Assembly (NCBI RefSeq): GCF_900113005.1
Contig: NZ_FONW01000001.1
Location: 1 to 64,000 of the forward strand
From: Sunxiuqinia elliptica
GTDB taxonomy: Bacteria; Bacteroidota; Bacteroidia; Bacteroidales; Prolixibacteraceae
Length of the DNA: 64,000 nt
Reading direction: 5' to 3'
The notes beneath the pieces are model-generated. The model ran no database searches and was not told the DNA's origin. It worked only from the letters and a program-made list of their open reading frames with translations. Position 1 is the first letter of the stretch. Each line of letters starts with the position of its first letter. Shown one piece after another: positions 63,076-64,000 of this stretch. A program made the translations under genes and the position numbers.

Positions 63076-63687
63076 CTATGATTCCTGATCATCCATCTCG
63101 GTTGACTCAATCATCTTGAAAAGCATTTCACGAGCTCGGAATAATTGTGCCTTAACAGTTCCGAGCGGCAAATTTAATTCTTTTGCAATCTCTTCGTAGG
63201 AATACTCTCTAAAATATCGAAGTTCGACCAAAGTCCGATAGCGTGGTTTTAGCCGATGAACGATTTTTCTTAAAAGAATGGCTTTTTGAATTCGGATCAG
63301 CTTTTCTTCCGGATCCGGATCTTTTGATTTTAGGCGTACCGACTGATCATTGTCACTATTGTCCTGATTATTCTCAATCGGAATATGCACGCCTTTCTTT
63401 TTTCTCAAGAAATCGATGCAGTTGTTGGAAGCAATTTTAAACAACCACGTACTAAAAGCATAGCTTGGAGAGTATTGATGCAGGTTTTTAAAGGCTTTAC
63501 CAAAAGCTTCAATCGTTAAGTCTTCCGCATCGCTCTTGTTATTCACCATCTTTAGAAGCATGAAATAGATGGCATCTTTGTATTTACTTAACAGCTTTGC
63601 AAATGCTTTTTCATCCCCTTGTAAGGCGGATTCAACCAAGGCAAAATCTTGCTGAGCCTTATCAGACAAATTAGGATTCAATTCCAT
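63076..63687 (-). CDS. ECF-type RNA polymerase sigma factor
   Basis: This 203-aa sigma factor has region 2 (~20-95; YFMLLKMVNNKSDAEDLTIE, then FSTWLFKIASNNCIDFLRKK) and region 4 (~135-190; LVELRYFREYSYEEIAKELN, LPLGTVKAQLFRAREML), joined by a charged Asp/Asn/Ser-rich linker. No anti-sigma gene is adjacent in the visible part, and it is not next to the SusC operons. Broadly conserved single sigma factors of this kind exist in Bacteroidota (SigH/RpoE-like). Its start overlaps the previous gene by 10 bp. Confidence 0.9.
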   Translation of the reverse strand: MELNPNLSDKAQQDFALVESALQGDEKAFAKLLSKYKDAIYFMLLKMVNNKSDAEDLTIEAFGKAFKNLHQYSPSYAFSTWLFKIASNNCIDFLRKKKGVHIPIENNQDNSDNDQSVRLKSKDPDPEEKLIRIQKAILLRKIVHRLKPRYRTLVELRYFREYSYEEIAKELNLPLGTVKAQLFRAREMLFKMIESTEMDDQES

Positions 63688-64000
63688 TTATTTCTTTTAT
63701 CGAGAATGTAAATCTTCCCTGCATGGTACCAATTAAGTACCGGTCTGATGTACATGTATACGAACGAAGATAAAAAGATTTTCGCTTCATTCAAACGGGT
63801 AGTCATAGTTTTGACTACAAAAAGTTGCAAGAATAAAACAATCACTACAGGAATCGTTATAAACAACCAATTCATTGGTTCAGTAATTAATAACCAGGCA
63901 AAAGCTCCCCAAAGCAGAAATTTCGACAAGTCTTCCAGAAAATGGACAAAACGTTTCCCTGCCCCTAACTGCCTATTAATTCTCAACCGTTTTTTAACGA
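63678..64000 (-). CDS. Membrane protein C-terminus, possibly a glycosyltransferase (partial)
   Basis: The frame is open to the window edge; the first in-frame start-like codon is only a TTG at 63986, so the gene continues beyond 64000. The ~107 residues seen begin with a basic stretch INRQLGAGKRFVHFLEDL. Two hydrophobic segments follow (LLWGAFAWLLITEPMNWLFI and IPVVIVLFLQLFVV), then an amphipathic tail with FVYMYIRPVLNWYHAG. That ending resembles membrane-anchored family 2 glycosyltransferases, but the catalytic part is outside the window, so this is a guess. Confidence 0.4.
   Translation of the reverse strand, partial: VKKRLRINRQLGAGKRFVHFLEDLSKFLLWGAFAWLLITEPMNWLFITIPVVIVLFLQLFVVKTMTTRLNEAKIFLSSFVYMYIRPVLNWYHAGKIYILDKRNKWN

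Overview
The window reads as the chromosome of a member of the Bacteroidota, plausibly order Marinilabiliales (Prolixibacteraceae-like); the order-level placement is inference. The phylum call rests on three SusC/SusD pairs, GldB, a MurF-Alr fusion, lipoproteins with Bacteroidota-type signal peptides, TAnnTTTG-type promoter boxes and almost no Shine-Dalgarno sequences.

Layout. 1-5640 is an accessory, repeat-rich patch: the 3' end of an IS3-family element, palindromes, a 42-bp tandem repeat, a DUF3800-like gene, an AraC regulator, a VOC-domain lipoprotein, a dead ABC-F gene and two small unknown genes. A ~155-bp module (906-1060 and 4877-5029) precedes two of the unrelated genes. The patch also holds two fragments resembling group II intron 3' ends, each joined to the 3' end of an ABC permease gene. 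5698-21723 is one large minus-strand efflux locus, in transcription order: ABC ATPase, ABC-2 permease/M1-like/golvesin-like fusion, TolC-type channel, membrane-fusion adaptor, RND pump, an RND pump fused to an ABC ATPase (1571 aa), and a small ABC-2 permease. This hybrid RND/ABC locus is the best candidate for an undescribed system. In the giant fusion the ATPase domain itself looks split by a membrane insertion after its first strand. 22020-24835 is a YtrA-type GntR/ABC operon with a clear palindromic operator at its head.

25240-38444 is mostly housekeeping: MscS channel, SDR oxidoreductase, GldB, a duplicated-domain exported protein, an outer-membrane beta-barrel, NAD synthetase, a Crp/Fnr regulator, MurF-Alr, thymidine kinase, RsmI and a YjjG-type nucleotidase. 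39225-55708 holds three SusCD nutrient-uptake operons in a row. The second has the gene order of the Bacteroides BT2264-BT2261 oligopeptide system (SusC, SusD, DUF5012-like lipoprotein, lipid-binding-like lipoprotein). The three share a promoter with fixed spacing, a structured leader and near-identical 5' coding ends. Two of them carry a 78-nt element, identical base for base, between the last stop codon and the terminator.

55967-64000 is a minus-strand run of core genes: a secreted amidotransferase-like protein, DnaB, Ddl, an RluA-family pseudouridine synthase, a PASTA protein, ribosomal protein L34 (159 bp), RsmG, an ECF-type sigma factor, and a membrane protein cut by the window edge. No tRNA, rRNA or CRISPR array was seen.
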